From contig NZ_FPEI01000002.1 of assembly GCF_900117415.1 (NCBI RefSeq), positions 62,001 through 126,000 of the forward strand: a DNA stretch of 64,000 nucleotides, in the 5' to 3' direction. This DNA is from Hyphomicrobium sp. CS1BSMeth3 (GTDB lineage Bacteria > Pseudomonadota > Alphaproteobacteria > Rhizobiales > Hyphomicrobiaceae). Of the stretch, positions 8,595-16,896 are shown one piece after another (the first letter of the stretch is position 1; each line of letters starts with the position of its first letter). The translations under genes and the position numbers were made by a program. Below the pieces are notes generated by a model. It had not been told where the DNA came from. It did no database searches and worked only from the letters and a program-made list of their open reading frames with translations.

Positions 8595-8717
8595 TCAGAG
8601 AACTCCGAAGATGCGCAGAGCGAAATAGATACCGCAGGCAAGCACAACGATCTTGATGAATGGATAATAGAGCGGATGCTTGCGGAAGGGCGGCCGTTCA
8701 GGATGCTTGTCGTTCAT
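8595..8717 (-). CDS. Small single-pass membrane protein (40 aa)
   Basis: An open frame of 40 codons starting MNDKHPERPPFRKHPLYYP, followed by a hydrophobic segment (residues ~19-37, FIKIVVLACGIYFALRIF) and a short end. Its ATG overlaps the stop codon of the GFA gene as ATGA, and its stop is 5 bp before the cimA-like start, so it is placed exactly like a member of the operon. The predicted topology is a basic, proline-rich N-terminal tail with one transmembrane helix. No family is recognised. The position and the coherent amphipathic layout make it probably real, though such a short frame could be chance. Confidence 0.6.
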   Translation of the reverse strand: MNDKHPERPPFRKHPLYYPFIKIVVLACGIYFALRIFGVL

Positions 8718-9199
8718 TGATGCGGCTCCGTCGCAGCGCGGGTGCGCGCTTCCCATGCATCCGTGTCGTGATCAGGATGCTGATATGAGACGACGCGCGC
8801 ATAGCGCTCGGCCATTGCGGGGCTCTCGGGTCGCGGCGGCAGCGCATTGAGATGGTCACCCCACGGAATGCGCGCCTCGGCAGCGAGCTGGATTGTCGGC
8901 GGCACGTCGGCAGGGCGGTCGAAGGCCACGATCGAGAGATCGACGGCGCCTCCGCTCTCGAATGTCAGCGGCGTACCGCAGTCGCCGCAGAAACCCCGCC
9001 GCGCGACATCGGAGCTGACGAAATATTTCGGCGCGCCGCGCGTCCATGCGAACTCTTCGGCCGTGATCAGCAGACCGCCGAGGCCGGCCGTCGCCTTCTG
9101 GCACATGCGGCAGAAGCAGATCGAGCCGCGGCCGAGCTTCGTCACGCGAAAGCGCACGGCCCCGCATTGGCATCCGCCGGTGTGGGCCTGATCGCTCAT
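8714..9199 (-). CDS. GFA family protein (CENP-V / Gfa-like zinc protein)
   Basis: A 161-residue protein with the complete GFA zinc-ligand set: GGCQCGAVRF at residues 8-17, CFCRMCQKAT near 35, and FCGDCGTPL near 75. The family is named after the glutathione-dependent formaldehyde-activating protein, but most members are of unknown activity and bind structural zinc. Its start overlaps the stop of the VOC gene as ATGA, and its own stop overlaps the start of the 40-residue gene in the same way. The context beside a glyoxalase-fold protein hints at small-electrophile metabolism, but that is inference. Confidence 0.9.
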   Translation of the reverse strand: MSDQAHTGGCQCGAVRFRVTKLGRGSICFCRMCQKATAGLGGLLITAEEFAWTRGAPKYFVSSDVARRGFCGDCGTPLTFESGGAVDLSIVAFDRPADVPPTIQLAAEARIPWGDHLNALPPRPESPAMAERYARVVSYQHPDHDTDAWEARTRAATEPHQ

Positions 9200-9636
9200 G
9201 GCGGCGCCGTCTTTCGATCGCGACCAACGCGATTGCCGAGCCCTGGCCCCAGCGGATCGGGGTTCAACACCTGCCCGAAGGCAATGACGTGCCCATCAGG
9301 ATCGTCGACGACGAACTCGCGGCAGTTGTAGACCCGCGTCTCGGGCGGATGCGGAAGCTCAACGCCCAGCGCCTCGTACTCGGCATAGAGCACATCGACA
9401 TCTTTCACGTAGAGGTAGGCAGCCCAATTGCGGCTGACTGCGACTTTGTCCTTCGGCATCAGCGCAAATGCGATCGAAGCCGTGCCGCGCTGCATGATCG
9501 CGAATGTAGGTGGCTCGCCCCAGGTCGCGCCGTCAAAGCCGAGCTTGTCGCGCCAGAAGACAATGGTCGCTGTCATGTCCGAGCAGTCCAGCACGGGCAT
9601 CGCACGCATGAAGGGGAAATCGGATGTGGTGGTCAT
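9196..9636 (-). CDS. VOC family (glyoxalase-superfamily) protein
   Basis: A 146-residue protein with the beta-alpha-beta-beta-beta fold of the vicinal oxygen chelate superfamily: [20 protein letters not shown], then [20 protein letters not shown] and [17 protein letters not shown], where the Asp-Pro-Asp-Gly-His turn and following residues are typical. It resembles bleomycin-resistance/glyoxalase-like proteins. ATG 9636 overlaps the cysS stop (ATGA), which fixes the start; an open frame continues upstream into cysS but is out of register with any homologue. The metal site is incomplete by eye, so enzymatic activity is uncertain. Confidence 0.85.
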   Translation of the reverse strand: MTTTSDFPFMRAMPVLDCSDMTATIVFWRDKLGFDGATWGEPPTFAIMQRGTASIAFALMPKDKVAVSRNWAAYLYVKDVDVLYAEYEALGVELPHPPETRVYNCREFVVDDPDGHVIAFGQVLNPDPLGPGLGNRVGRDRKTAPP

Positions 9637-11114
9637 CGCTTGACCTCCCACGTCGTGACCGGCTCTCCGGTAGCAGGGTCCTTGCCGTCCTTGAGCTGGA
9701 TGCCCATGGCGGCAAGCTCGTCGCGGATGCGGTCGCCCTCGGCCCAGTTCTTCGCCTTGCGCGCGGCGAGACGGGCGGCGATTAAGTCCTCCGCATGCTT
9801 GACGTCGATGTTGCCGGCCCGACTGTGCCAAGCGGCCCACTCGCTGGCAGTTGAGTTGAGGAGCCCTAGTAGGTTCGCACTGGCCTTCAATTCCTGATTT
9901 GGAAACCCATCTCCGCTATCCGGATTTGCATACGTTGCTTCATTGATGATCCAATGAACGGCCTCAGGCGTGTTCAGATCATTGAGAAGCGCGTCCTGGA
10001 ACCGGTATTCAGGCTTCGCCCACGGCTCCAAACGAGTCTCACCAAGCTTGCGATACAAATAATCCAGTGTTCTTGTGGCCTCCCTTAAGCTCTCTTCAGT
10101 GAAGTCTATTGGCTGACGGTAGTGTGTTCTGAGCATTGCCAATCGCAGCGCCTCTCCATGCCATCTCTGACCGCGCCATCCTGAGAGCAGCTCATTGATC
10201 GTCACGAAATTCCCGAGGCTCTTGGACATCTTCTCGCCCTCGACCTGCAGGAAGCCATTGTGCATCCACACATTGGCCATCACGCGCGTGCCGTGAGCGC
10301 AGCGCGACTGCGCGACCTCGTTCTCGTGATGCGGAAACACGAGATCGATGCCACCACCGTGGATATCGAAAACATGCGGCTGCTTCAGGCCCGCCTCGGA
10401 CAAAAGCCCGCGCACGCGCGGCTCCTCCCAGAGCCAGCGATCGGCCATGGCCGAGCACTCGATGTGCCAGCCGGGCCGTCCCGGCGTCGCAATGCCCGCA
10501 GGCGATGGCCAAGCCGGTTCGCCGGGCTTCGAGGGCTTCCAGAGCACGAAATCCATCGGCCCTTTCTTGTAGGGCGCGACATCCACGCGGGCGCCGGCCT
10601 CCATCTCCTCGAGCGAACGGCGCGCGAGACGGCCATAGTCCGGCATGGAGCTGACCGAGAACAGCACGTGATCCTCGGCGACATAGGCATGGCCGTTCGC
10701 AACCAGCGCGTCGCAGAGTGCGCGCATCTCGGCAATGTGCTCGGTCGCGCGCGGCTCGACGGTCGGCTCCAGCACGCCGAGCCCGGCAATGTCCTTGTGG
10801 AACTGCGCCGTCGTCTCCTCGGTGAGCTTGCGGATGGCTTCGGTCGGCGGCAGCTCGGGATAGCGCTCGACGGCGCGCGCGTTGATCTTGTCGTCGACGT
10901 CCGTGATGTTGCGCGCGTAGGTGACGTGCGCCTCGCCATAGAGATGGCGGAGCAGCCGGAAGAGCACGTCGAAAACGATGATGGGCCGCGCGTTGCCGAT
11001 GTGCGCGAGGTCGTAGACCGTCGGCCCGCAGACGTACATGCGTACGTTCTTGGGATCGATCGGCTGGAACGGCTCCTTGCGCCGCGTCAGGGTATTGTAG
11101 AGCGTGAGCGTCAT
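9633..11114 (-). CDS. cysS: Cysteine--tRNA ligase
   Basis: Class I cysteinyl-tRNA synthetase of 493 residues. [19 protein letters not shown] holds the zinc Cys and the HIGH-type motif; [19 protein letters not shown] and WHIECSAMA supply the other zinc ligands, and [10 protein letters not shown] is the KMSKS loop. The C-terminal anticodon-binding domain is present. ATG 11114 has GAGG at 11121-11124; an in-frame start at 11129 is less likely. Bases 9841-10200, which start right after the KMSKS coding region, are 52% GC by count (188 of 360), well below the flanking DNA. The gene heads a coupled operon, and its leader carries palindromic element copy 1. Confidence 0.97.
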   Translation of the reverse strand: MTLTLYNTLTRRKEPFQPIDPKNVRMYVCGPTVYDLAHIGNARPIIVFDVLFRLLRHLYGEAHVTYARNITDVDDKINARAVERYPELPPTEAIRKLTEETTAQFHKDIAGLGVLEPTVEPRATEHIAEMRALCDALVANGHAYVAEDHVLFSVSSMPDYGRLARRSLEEMEAGARVDVAPYKKGPMDFVLWKPSKPGEPAWPSPAGIATPGRPGWHIECSAMADRWLWEEPRVRGLLSEAGLKQPHVFDIHGGGIDLVFPHHENEVAQSRCAHGTRVMANVWMHNGFLQVEGEKMSKSLGNFVTINELLSGWRGQRWHGEALRLAMLRTHYRQPIDFTEESLREATRTLDYLYRKLGETRLEPWAKPEYRFQDALLNDLNTPEAVHWIINEATYANPDSGDGFPNQELKASANLLGLLNSTASEWAAWHSRAGNIDVKHAEDLIAARLAARKAKNWAEGDRIRDELAAMGIQLKDGKDPATGEPVTTWEVKR

Positions 11115-11126
11115 ACCGCACCTCGG

Positions 11127-11294
11127 CATAGTGTAATGATCGAGAAATTCGCCCTATGAGGCGGCACGGTAGTGAGCGGATTTCTCGATCTGAATCACAC
11201 TAGCAAGACTATAATTCTGGTGTCCCTTTCGATTCCAAAGTTCGCTCGGAACACCAGCGCCGAGATCTGGCGAACTTCGGAATCGGGCCACCAG
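11127..11294 (-). repeat. Bipartite palindromic element, copy 1 (cysS leader)
   Basis: Two palindromes, B at 11126-11204 (79 bp) and A at 11217-11294 (78 bp), joined by the 12-bp spacer AAGACTATAATT. The order is reversed relative to the copies at 21666 and 45135. B begins 2 bp upstream of the cysS Shine-Dalgarno, so any cysS transcript starting beyond it carries the folded element as its 5' leader. Outer stem ends of A here are CTGGTG/CACCAG, while the other copies have CTAGTG/CACTAG and CCAGTG/CACTGG, so pairing is kept while the bases change. Short open frames inside it are by-products of the repeat. The rest of the gap (11295-11541) shows nothing beyond the ribosome-binding site of the next gene. 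Confidence 0.9.
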
Positions 11295-11541
11295 AAGGCT
11301 GGCGGGAAGGTCTCTGTGCTCGGGATTTCTGGCAAAGAAACGCGGCCGCGCCAGCGCGAATGCTAGCCCGTAATGTTCAGGATGCCGCAACAATTGTTGA
11401 CGGCGGGGTTTTGCGCGTACCGTTTCATGGGGCGCACCTTATCCGTGGTCGCAGCCATCGCGTCAAGTCACGTTGCGCGACAATGACAAATTCGACCGCC
11501 GCCGTCCTGCTGCCGCCATATCCGCCTGCAAGGGAGCGCCC

Positions 11542-12051
11542 ATGAAACTTCGCCCTGCCACGCTTGCCGACGTGCCTGCGCTCGAAGCCTGGGACCAGCA
11601 GGCGCACGTCATTGACGCGACGGGCAGCGACGATGGCATGTACGACTGGGCCGCGGAAATACCGCGTCAGGTCGACTGGCGCGAATTCTTGATCGCCGAG
11701 ATCGGCGACCGCCCGATCGGGATGCTGCAGATCATCGACCCGGCACGCGAGGAAAGCCACTACTGGGGTGATATCGCACCCGATCTACGCGCCATCGACA
11801 TCTGGATCGGCGATGCCGCGGACCTCGGGCGCGGCTACGGGACGGAGATGATGCATCTCGCCCTCGTGCGCTGCTTCGCGCCAGCGGAAGTCACAGCCGT
11901 CCTGATCGATCCGCTCGTCGCGAACACACGCGCGCACCGCTTCTACGAGCGCATGGGCTTCCGCCGCATCGAGCGGCGCCTGTTCGGCGAGGACGACTGC
12001 TACGTCTATCGCCTGGAGCGGGCAGATTGGCGCGCTCAGGGCAAGGGATAG
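11542..12051 (+). CDS. GNAT acetyltransferase, AAC(6')-like
   Basis: A 169-residue GCN5-related N-acetyltransferase. It starts MKLRPATLADVPALEAWD with AAGGGAG at 11530-11536 as ribosome-binding site. GDAADLGRGYGTEMMHLAL is the acetyl-CoA pyrophosphate loop (R/Q-x-x-G-x-G/A type), and VLIDPLVANTRAHRFYERMGF is the usual C-terminal signature. The pattern DIWIGDAADLGRGYGTE ... IDPxxxNxRAxRFYExMGF resembles the aminoglycoside 6'-N-acetyltransferase/AacA branch. Chromosomal members of that branch often have other substrates, so resistance should not be assumed. Its last 16 bp overlap the end of the convergent CPBP gene. Confidence 0.85.
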   Translation: MKLRPATLADVPALEAWDQQAHVIDATGSDDGMYDWAAEIPRQVDWREFLIAEIGDRPIGMLQIIDPAREESHYWGDIAPDLRAIDIWIGDAADLGRGYGTEMMHLALVRCFAPAEVTAVLIDPLVANTRAHRFYERMGFRRIERRLFGEDDCYVYRLERADWRAQGKG

Positions 12052-12791
12052 AGGGCAAGGACCGCCAGAAAGAAGATGTTCGTCGCGGCGTGCGCGATGA
12101 TCGGCATCCAGAGGTTGCCCGTCCGCCAGAGCAGCCACGACAGGTAAAGGCCGCCAACGAACACCTCGAGCACGCCCGCAATCGAGTAGCCGAAATGGAA
12201 GCTGGTCCATACGGCGTTCGCCAGGAGCGCTGCAGGCCAGAAGCCGCCGCGCCAGCGGGCGAGGGCCGAGAGCAGGAAGCCGCGGAACAGAAACTCCTCC
12301 GAAAGCGGCGCCCCGATGCCCACCGCGAGCATGGTCACGGGCCAGAGCGGCGCCTCGAGCATGGGCCGGAATGGCGCCACGTCGGACATGAAGAGGTCCG
12401 GGCGGATCAAGTAGACGAGGGCATTGTAAGTGCCCAGGACGAGTGCCAGCCCGACAAGAGCGGCGACGACATCGCGCACGCTGGGAGCACCACGCTGGAG
12501 TTGCAGCACGGCGCGCCGTTCGCCTCCGAAAAGGCCCGCCCCCCACCACGCGAATGCGACTACGCCCACCTGGGAGAGCGCCAGGAAGACGAGCACGGCG
12601 AGCAGCAACTGCTTCGCCGCCGGTATGCCGGATATGAGCTGAGCATCGCCGCCGCCCACGTAGGCCCCCAGCACGCCGCCGAGCAGTTGCAGCCCCGCCT
12701 GGGCGACAACTGCCGCGACCAAAGCGACCAGCGGCGGCCAGGCACTGTGTGCGGTATAGCGAGGCGGTCCCGCCAGCAGAGGGTTTGCCAA
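12036..12791 (-). CDS. CPBP family intramembrane glutamic endopeptidase
   Basis: A multi-pass membrane protein with the CAAX-protease (Abi/CPBP) signature: EEFLFRGFLLSAL supplies the catalytic Glu pair and Arg, SFHFGYSIAG the first His, and WMPIIAHAATNIFF the second His/Asn. About seven transmembrane segments are visible. The frame is open up to a GTG at 12869; the residues before 12791 are charged and not family-like. A TTG at 12791 has GGAG about 10 nt upstream and is chosen, with limited confidence in the start. Members cleave or process membrane-linked peptides; no substrate can be named. The 3' end overlaps the convergent acetyltransferase by 16 bp. Confidence 0.82.
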   Translation of the reverse strand: MANPLLAGPPRYTAHSAWPPLVALVAAVVAQAGLQLLGGVLGAYVGGGDAQLISGIPAAKQLLLAVLVFLALSQVGVVAFAWWGAGLFGGERRAVLQLQRGAPSVRDVVAALVGLALVLGTYNALVYLIRPDLFMSDVAPFRPMLEAPLWPVTMLAVGIGAPLSEEFLFRGFLLSALARWRGGFWPAALLANAVWTSFHFGYSIAGVLEVFVGGLYLSWLLWRTGNLWMPIIAHAATNIFFLAVLALYPLP

Positions 12792-12884
12792 AGTCGTGTT
12801 TCTCCGGTCACGGTGCCTGAGCGCTTTACCACGCGAATTTGAACGCGCGTCGTTGCGCGCCGTCCACACGTGTGGCTGAGCGCG

Positions 12885-12914
12885 CTTTCATTTGGTCAAA
12901 GGCCATCCTATATT
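12885..12914 (+). promoter_or_regulatory. Putative promoter of ssrA
   Basis: CTTTCA (12885-12890) and TATATT (12909-12914) are separated by 18 bp, about 10 bp before the expected 5' end of the tmRNA precursor. The -10-like hexamer is good and the -35 is weak. It lies just outside the divergent CPBP reading frame. This is a pattern match only. Confidence 0.4.
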
Positions 12915-12920
12915 GAGGGT

Positions 12921-13289
12921 GCCGGATTCGTCCGGCTATGGCGATAAATGGACATCGGAATAAGCCTTTCGGACCCGGGGGCGGTACCCGGCGCCTCCAC
13001 CATCAGCCCACGAAGGTTCAGGCCACGGCCGTGGCACCCGCCAGGGGAACCGAAGTGCCCGTGGTCTGTTGATGGGGGCGAAATAGGATCGACGAGGGTG
13101 TAAAGGGTGCTCTTTTGCCCGGCATGATACCGCCGTTATCGGGTCACCAGAATAGTTGCCAACGACAACTATGCTGAGGCTGCTCTCGCTGCGTAATGCG
13201 GCTGGAATAGTCTGAACTTGAAGCCCTGTCGTCTAGCAACGGCAGGCGCGGTTCGGAGGGCACCGGGCAACAGAAGCCCTCCACTTACT
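12921..13289 (+). ncRNA. ssrA: Two-piece (circularly permuted) tmRNA
   Basis: tmRNA rescues ribosomes stalled on broken mRNAs and adds a degradation tag. The gene is permuted, as in other alphaproteobacteria. The acceptor piece comes first (about 12921-13002) and ends in GGCGCCTCCACCA at 12990-13002. A removed linker follows, and the coding piece begins GGGGGCGAAATAGGATCGAC at 13074, whose first bases pair with the acceptor end. The tag frame at 13158-13196 reads A-N-D-N-Y-A-E-A-A-L-A-A-stop. The T-arm stem CCGGG/CCCGG encloses GGCGGTA rather than the standard TTCRANN loop, an alphaproteobacterial peculiarity. Outer ends are approximate. sspB follows directly. Confidence 0.93.
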
Positions 13290-13352
13290 TCTCGCCTCCA
13301 TGCGGGTGGCATGCAGGCACACTGTGCGGGCTCGTGCGAAGACTGATGTAGC

Positions 13353-14063
13353 ATGACGGCAGAGCATGACATCGATTACGACGCTCTGGCGCAAGAGGCC
13401 ATGCGTGGCGTCGTGCGCGCGGTGCTGTCGCGAGTACAGAAGACCGGGCTTCCCGGCAATCACCACTTCTATATCGCCTTCGACACCCGCCATCCGGGCG
13501 TGGTGCTCTCGAAGCGCCTCAAGAGTAAATACGCTGAGGAAATGACGATCGTGCTCCAGCATCGTTTCTGGGAGCTCATCGTCACCGACGCGCGTTTCGA
13601 GGTGAAGCTGACCTTCGACGGTATCCCCGAGCGGCTGGTCATCCCGTTCGATGCGATCAAGGTCTTCTTCGATCCGAGCGTGCCGTACGGCCTCCAGTTC
13701 GACGAGGCCGGCGCGACGCGCGAAGGAACGGGCAGCGTCGTTGGTCTCAACGAGGAGAGCGGCATTGCCGGCCAGATCACCGGTGTGCCGGGCCTCGGCC
13801 GCGCATCCGGGCGTCCGAGCCCGGGCGACCGCAAGCGCCCGCCGCGCCGTACCCGCTCCGACAAGGAAGACGAGGCCGTTCCGGTCGGCGACGAGCAGAT
13901 GACGGAAGGGGCACAGGGCCGACGCGCCGAGCCGGCTGCGCGCCCACACGCTGCGCTCGTACCCATTACGACGGGCGTGGATGGCGATGCCGATGCCCCG
14001 GACGACGGGACGCCGACACAGGACAACGTGATCAGCCTCGATCGCTTCCGCAAGAAGCCTTGA
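13353..14063 (+). CDS. sspB: SspB family ClpXP adaptor
   Basis: A 236-residue alpha-type SspB, which binds the SsrA tag and delivers tagged proteins to ClpXP. The folded tag-binding domain covers residues ~1-120 (GLPGNHHFYIAFDT, FWELIVTDARFEVKLTFDG, VIPFDAIKVFFDPSV, YGLQFD). A long, disordered, charged linker follows, ending in the short conserved tail NVISLDRFRKKP, the ClpX-docking motif. It lies 64 bp after the tmRNA gene, so substrate tag and adaptor are encoded side by side. A strong terminator follows at 14101. No clear Shine-Dalgarno precedes ATG 13353. Confidence 0.93.
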   Translation: MTAEHDIDYDALAQEAMRGVVRAVLSRVQKTGLPGNHHFYIAFDTRHPGVVLSKRLKSKYAEEMTIVLQHRFWELIVTDARFEVKLTFDGIPERLVIPFDAIKVFFDPSVPYGLQFDEAGATREGTGSVVGLNEESGIAGQITGVPGLGRASGRPSPGDRKRPPRRTRSDKEDEAVPVGDEQMTEGAQGRRAEPAARPHAALVPITTGVDGDADAPDDGTPTQDNVISLDRFRKKP

Positions 14064-14100
14064 GGCGCGTCTTTCGCGATGCGACCGGAGTGCAATTTCA

Positions 14101-14138
14101 GCCCGTTCGGCACATGAGCCGAGCGGGCTTAATTTTTT
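14101..14138 (+). terminator. Rho-independent terminator after sspB
   Basis: An 11-bp stem, GCCCGTTCGGC (14101-14111) with GCCGAGCGGGC (14118-14128), including one G-T pair and a 6-base loop, is followed by TTAATTTTTT. This is the clearest intrinsic terminator in the window. It ends the ssrA-sspB region before the next gene. Confidence 0.9.
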
Positions 14139-14189
14139 AGCTCTTGGAGCGCGTGTAGACACGGCGCGCCGAAGCGAATGGAGGCCAGC

Positions 14190-14960
14190 ATGGCACCGAT
14201 CGGGCTCTTCACCGGACAAAGCGCGCTCGTCACCGGCTCTGCTTCGAACATCGGCCGCGCCATTGCCGAGGCGCTCGCCGCGGAGGGCGCGAAGGTCCTG
14301 CTCGCGGATGTTGATGCCGAGCGCAATGCGGCGACGCTGGCGACGATCACGGCAGCAGGCGGGAAGGCGGAAGCCATCGCCACCGATCTTTCGACGCCGG
14401 ACGGCTGGCGTGATCTGCTGGACCGCATCGGCAATACGCCGCTCGACATGTTCGTGCATTCGGCCTGCCCGCCGCGCAAGGAGGTGGACGACGCTGCAGC
14501 CGTCAGCGAGGCGACGTGGGATGCCTTCCAGAACGTCAATGTGCGCTCGGGCTACTTCCTCGGCCGCGAGATTGCCGGTGCCATGCAGGCGCGCGGCACG
14601 AAGGGAAGGTTGCTCTTCATCACCTCGCTCCACGCCGAGACGCCCCGCAACCTGCCGCACTACTCCGCCGCCAAGGCCGGTCAGACCATGGTCGTACGCG
14701 AGCTTGCGCGCCACTTCGGGCCGGCCGGCATCCGCGTGAATGCGATCGCGCCGGGCGCCATCCCGGGCGGCGGCTTCAATGCGGCAGCTTATGATTTCAG
14801 CGGCAAGATCGCGCTCGGACGGCTCGGCACGGCGGCCGACCTCGCCGGCCCCGCGCTGGCGCTGCTCTCGGACCGCTTCGCGGGCTATGTGACGGGCACG
14901 ACGCTCGTCGTCGACGGCGGCATCGACCTCTTCAACTGGATCAAGCCGCCTTGGGGGTGA
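14190..14960 (+). CDS. SDR family oxidoreductase
   Basis: A 256-residue short-chain dehydrogenase. TGSASNIGRAIAEAL is the cofactor motif, LLADVDAERN the acidic end of beta-2 (favouring NAD+), and HYSAAKAGQ carries the catalytic Tyr/Lys; GTTLVVDGGIDLF closes the protein. The motif after NIG is TDLSTPDGW, and the usual NNAG is replaced by HSACPP, a less common variant. An in-frame ATG at 14178 overlaps GGAGG (14180-14184), which is correctly spaced for ATG 14190. The substrate is unknown. It converges with the class II aldolase gene, with 7 bp between stops. Confidence 0.88.
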   Translation: MAPIGLFTGQSALVTGSASNIGRAIAEALAAEGAKVLLADVDAERNAATLATITAAGGKAEAIATDLSTPDGWRDLLDRIGNTPLDMFVHSACPPRKEVDDAAAVSEATWDAFQNVNVRSGYFLGREIAGAMQARGTKGRLLFITSLHAETPRNLPHYSAAKAGQTMVVRELARHFGPAGIRVNAIAPGAIPGGGFNAAAYDFSGKIALGRLGTAADLAGPALALLSDRFAGYVTGTTLVVDGGIDLFNWIKPPWG

Positions 14961-14967
14961 GGCCCAG

Positions 14968-15672
14968 TCATGCTTTCCCGTTCCGGCCGTAGGTGGAGAA
15001 GCGCTCGAGCACGCGCGCCATCTCATCCCGGGCAAGGACGTGCGGCGTCCCGAGCATGAGCACTTTCACGTACTGCTCAGCCAGCACCTCGACCTCTTCG
15101 GCGAGCGCCAAGGCCTCGGGACCGTTCGCCGCGACGGCAATCTGGCCGTGATTGGCCATCAGGCAGGCATTGCGGTGAGCGAGGCCGTCGGCCACGTGAC
15201 GGGCGAGCTCCTCGCTGCCGAAGGTCGCATAGGGCACCAGCGGGATGTCATCGCCACCGGCCACGGCCACCATGTAGTGAAATGCCGGGATCGGCCGGCG
15301 CGCGCAGGCGAGCACCGTCGCGTGCATCGAATGGCAGTGGACGACCGCACCGACATCAGGCCGGGACCGGTAGACGGCCAGATGAAAAAGCAGCTCGCTC
15401 GACGGCGCCTGCTGTCCGGGCGGGACATGGCCATCGAGCCTGACGCGCACGATGTCGGCCGGTGTGATGAGGTCATAGGGGAGGCCGCTCGGCGTGATCA
15501 GCAAACTATCCTCGAAGCGCGCCGAGACATTGCCCGAACGGCCGGGCGACAATCCCCCGCGGCTCATGGCCAGGGCGGTATCGACGACCCCGCGGCGCGC
15601 GACCAGCTCGGCCGTCCCGCGCTGCGGGGCCCGCCTGCCCGCCCCGACCGCTCTCCCGATCTCACGCGCCAT
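14968..15672 (-). CDS. Class II aldolase/adducin family protein
   Basis: A 234-residue class II (zinc) aldolase-type protein. GNVSARFEDSLLITPSGLPYD is the substrate phosphate-binding start, VVHCHSMHATVLA carries the two zinc His, and NHGQIAVAANGPEALALAE gives the third ligand region. The family includes L-fuculose-phosphate aldolase, ribulose-5-phosphate 4-epimerase and decarboxylase-like members; the exact reaction is not clear. ATG 15672 (MAREIGRAVGAG) is preferred over the longer frame to 15726. It is divergent from cobW with about 65 bp between starts. Confidence 0.87.
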   Translation of the reverse strand: MAREIGRAVGAGRRAPQRGTAELVARRGVVDTALAMSRGGLSPGRSGNVSARFEDSLLITPSGLPYDLITPADIVRVRLDGHVPPGQQAPSSELLFHLAVYRSRPDVGAVVHCHSMHATVLACARRPIPAFHYMVAVAGGDDIPLVPYATFGSEELARHVADGLAHRNACLMANHGQIAVAANGPEALALAEEVEVLAEQYVKVLMLGTPHVLARDEMARVLERFSTYGRNGKA

Positions 15673-15737
15673 GATGCGACTCCCAATCCTGACCGCGACC
15701 CGATAGCCTGCCACGCGAGGCAACAACGAGGGCCGAC

Positions 15738-16889
15738 ATGAGCATGACCCCCAACCCCGCCATCCCGATCACCGTCCTCACCGGCTTTCTCGGCTCGGGC
15801 AAGACGACGCTCCTGAAGCGCCTGCTCGACGACCCGGCGATGGCGGGCACTGCCGTCATCATCAACGAGTTCGGCGAGGTCGGCCTCGACGATGCGCTCG
15901 TCGAGAAGATCGACGAAGATGCCGTCCTGCTTCCCTCGGGATGCGTGTGCTGCGCCGTGCGCGGCGATCTCGTGCAGGCACTCGAGCGGATGCACACCAA
16001 ATCGCTCTGGGGCGACATCCCGCCGATGCAGCGCGTTGTCCTCGAGACCACCGGCCTCGCAGATCCAACGCCGATCGTTCACACGCTGATGACGGAAGAA
16101 AGCCTCTACCGCATCTATCAGCTCGACGCCGTCGTTACGACTGTCGATGCTCAGCACGGATTACACCAGATCGATGCGCATTTCGAGCCCGCAAAGCAGA
16201 TCGCGATCGCAGATCGACTGATTGTGACTAAGAGCGACCTAACAGAGCCCGACGCTGTCGATGCACTGGAGCGGCGCCTGCGCGCATTGAACCCCGCCGG
16301 ACAAATCAGACGCGCCGTGAAAGGTGATATCGCGCCGTCGGAGCTGATCGGCCTCGGTGCGCACGAGCCCGCGCTGACGGGCGTCGATCCGGAGCGCTGG
16401 CTCGCGGCCGAGCGCTATCACGAGGATCACGGACATCACGAGCACGGTGCAAATTGCGGCCCCGACTGCAGCCATGATCACGAGCACGATCATGAGGGCC
16501 ACCACCATCACCACCACGCGCACGACGAGGCCTGTGCCGATCCGCATTGCGCGCACCCTGCGCACGAGCATCTGCATGGCATTCGCTCGTTCTGCCTGAG
16601 GTTCTCGGAGCCGCTCGACGGGCGCGAGCTGTCGAATGCCATGCAGCTTCTCGCGCAGCTCTACGGCGAGCGTCTCCTGCGCGTGAAAGGCATTCTCAAC
16701 GTAAAGGATCAAACGAAGCCGTTCGTCGTGCACGGCGTGCAGCACATTTTCTATCCGCCGGAAACGCTCGCCCGCTGGCCGGGCGAGGACCATCGCTCGC
16801 GGCTCGTTTTCATCACGAAGGACCTGCCGGAGGAGAGCATCCGCAAGCACTTCCGCCCGTTCGTCGGCGAGGCGGAAGGGGCGGTGTAA
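15738..16889 (+). CDS. CobW/CobW-C family GTP-binding metallochaperone
   Basis: A 383-residue COG0523 G3E GTPase. Walker A is GFLGSGKT at residues 16-23. The metal-binding motif C69-V-C71-C72 lies in SGCVCCAVRGDL, and NEFGEVGLDD and TKSD are the other G motifs. A His-rich stretch (about residues 230-285, with a run of six His and several HxH and Cys) precedes the CobW C-terminal domain, ending HFRPFVGEAEGAV. Members deliver zinc or cobalt to client enzymes or act in metal homeostasis. No Zur-like box or client gene is evident nearby, so the metal is inferred only from the His-rich loop (zinc likely). Confidence 0.9.
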   Translation: MSMTPNPAIPITVLTGFLGSGKTTLLKRLLDDPAMAGTAVIINEFGEVGLDDALVEKIDEDAVLLPSGCVCCAVRGDLVQALERMHTKSLWGDIPPMQRVVLETTGLADPTPIVHTLMTEESLYRIYQLDAVVTTVDAQHGLHQIDAHFEPAKQIAIADRLIVTKSDLTEPDAVDALERRLRALNPAGQIRRAVKGDIAPSELIGLGAHEPALTGVDPERWLAAERYHEDHGHHEHGANCGPDCSHDHEHDHEGHHHHHHAHDEACADPHCAHPAHEHLHGIRSFCLRFSEPLDGRELSNAMQLLAQLYGERLLRVKGILNVKDQTKPFVVHGVQHIFYPPETLARWPGEDHRSRLVFITKDLPEESIRKHFRPFVGEAEGAV

Positions 16890-16896
16890 ATCCGCC

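Noticed and set aside
13233-15035. 600-codon minus-strand frame across ssrA, sspB and the SDR gene
   Set aside because: It covers a confirmed RNA gene and two confirmed proteins in antisense and has no domain-like pattern.
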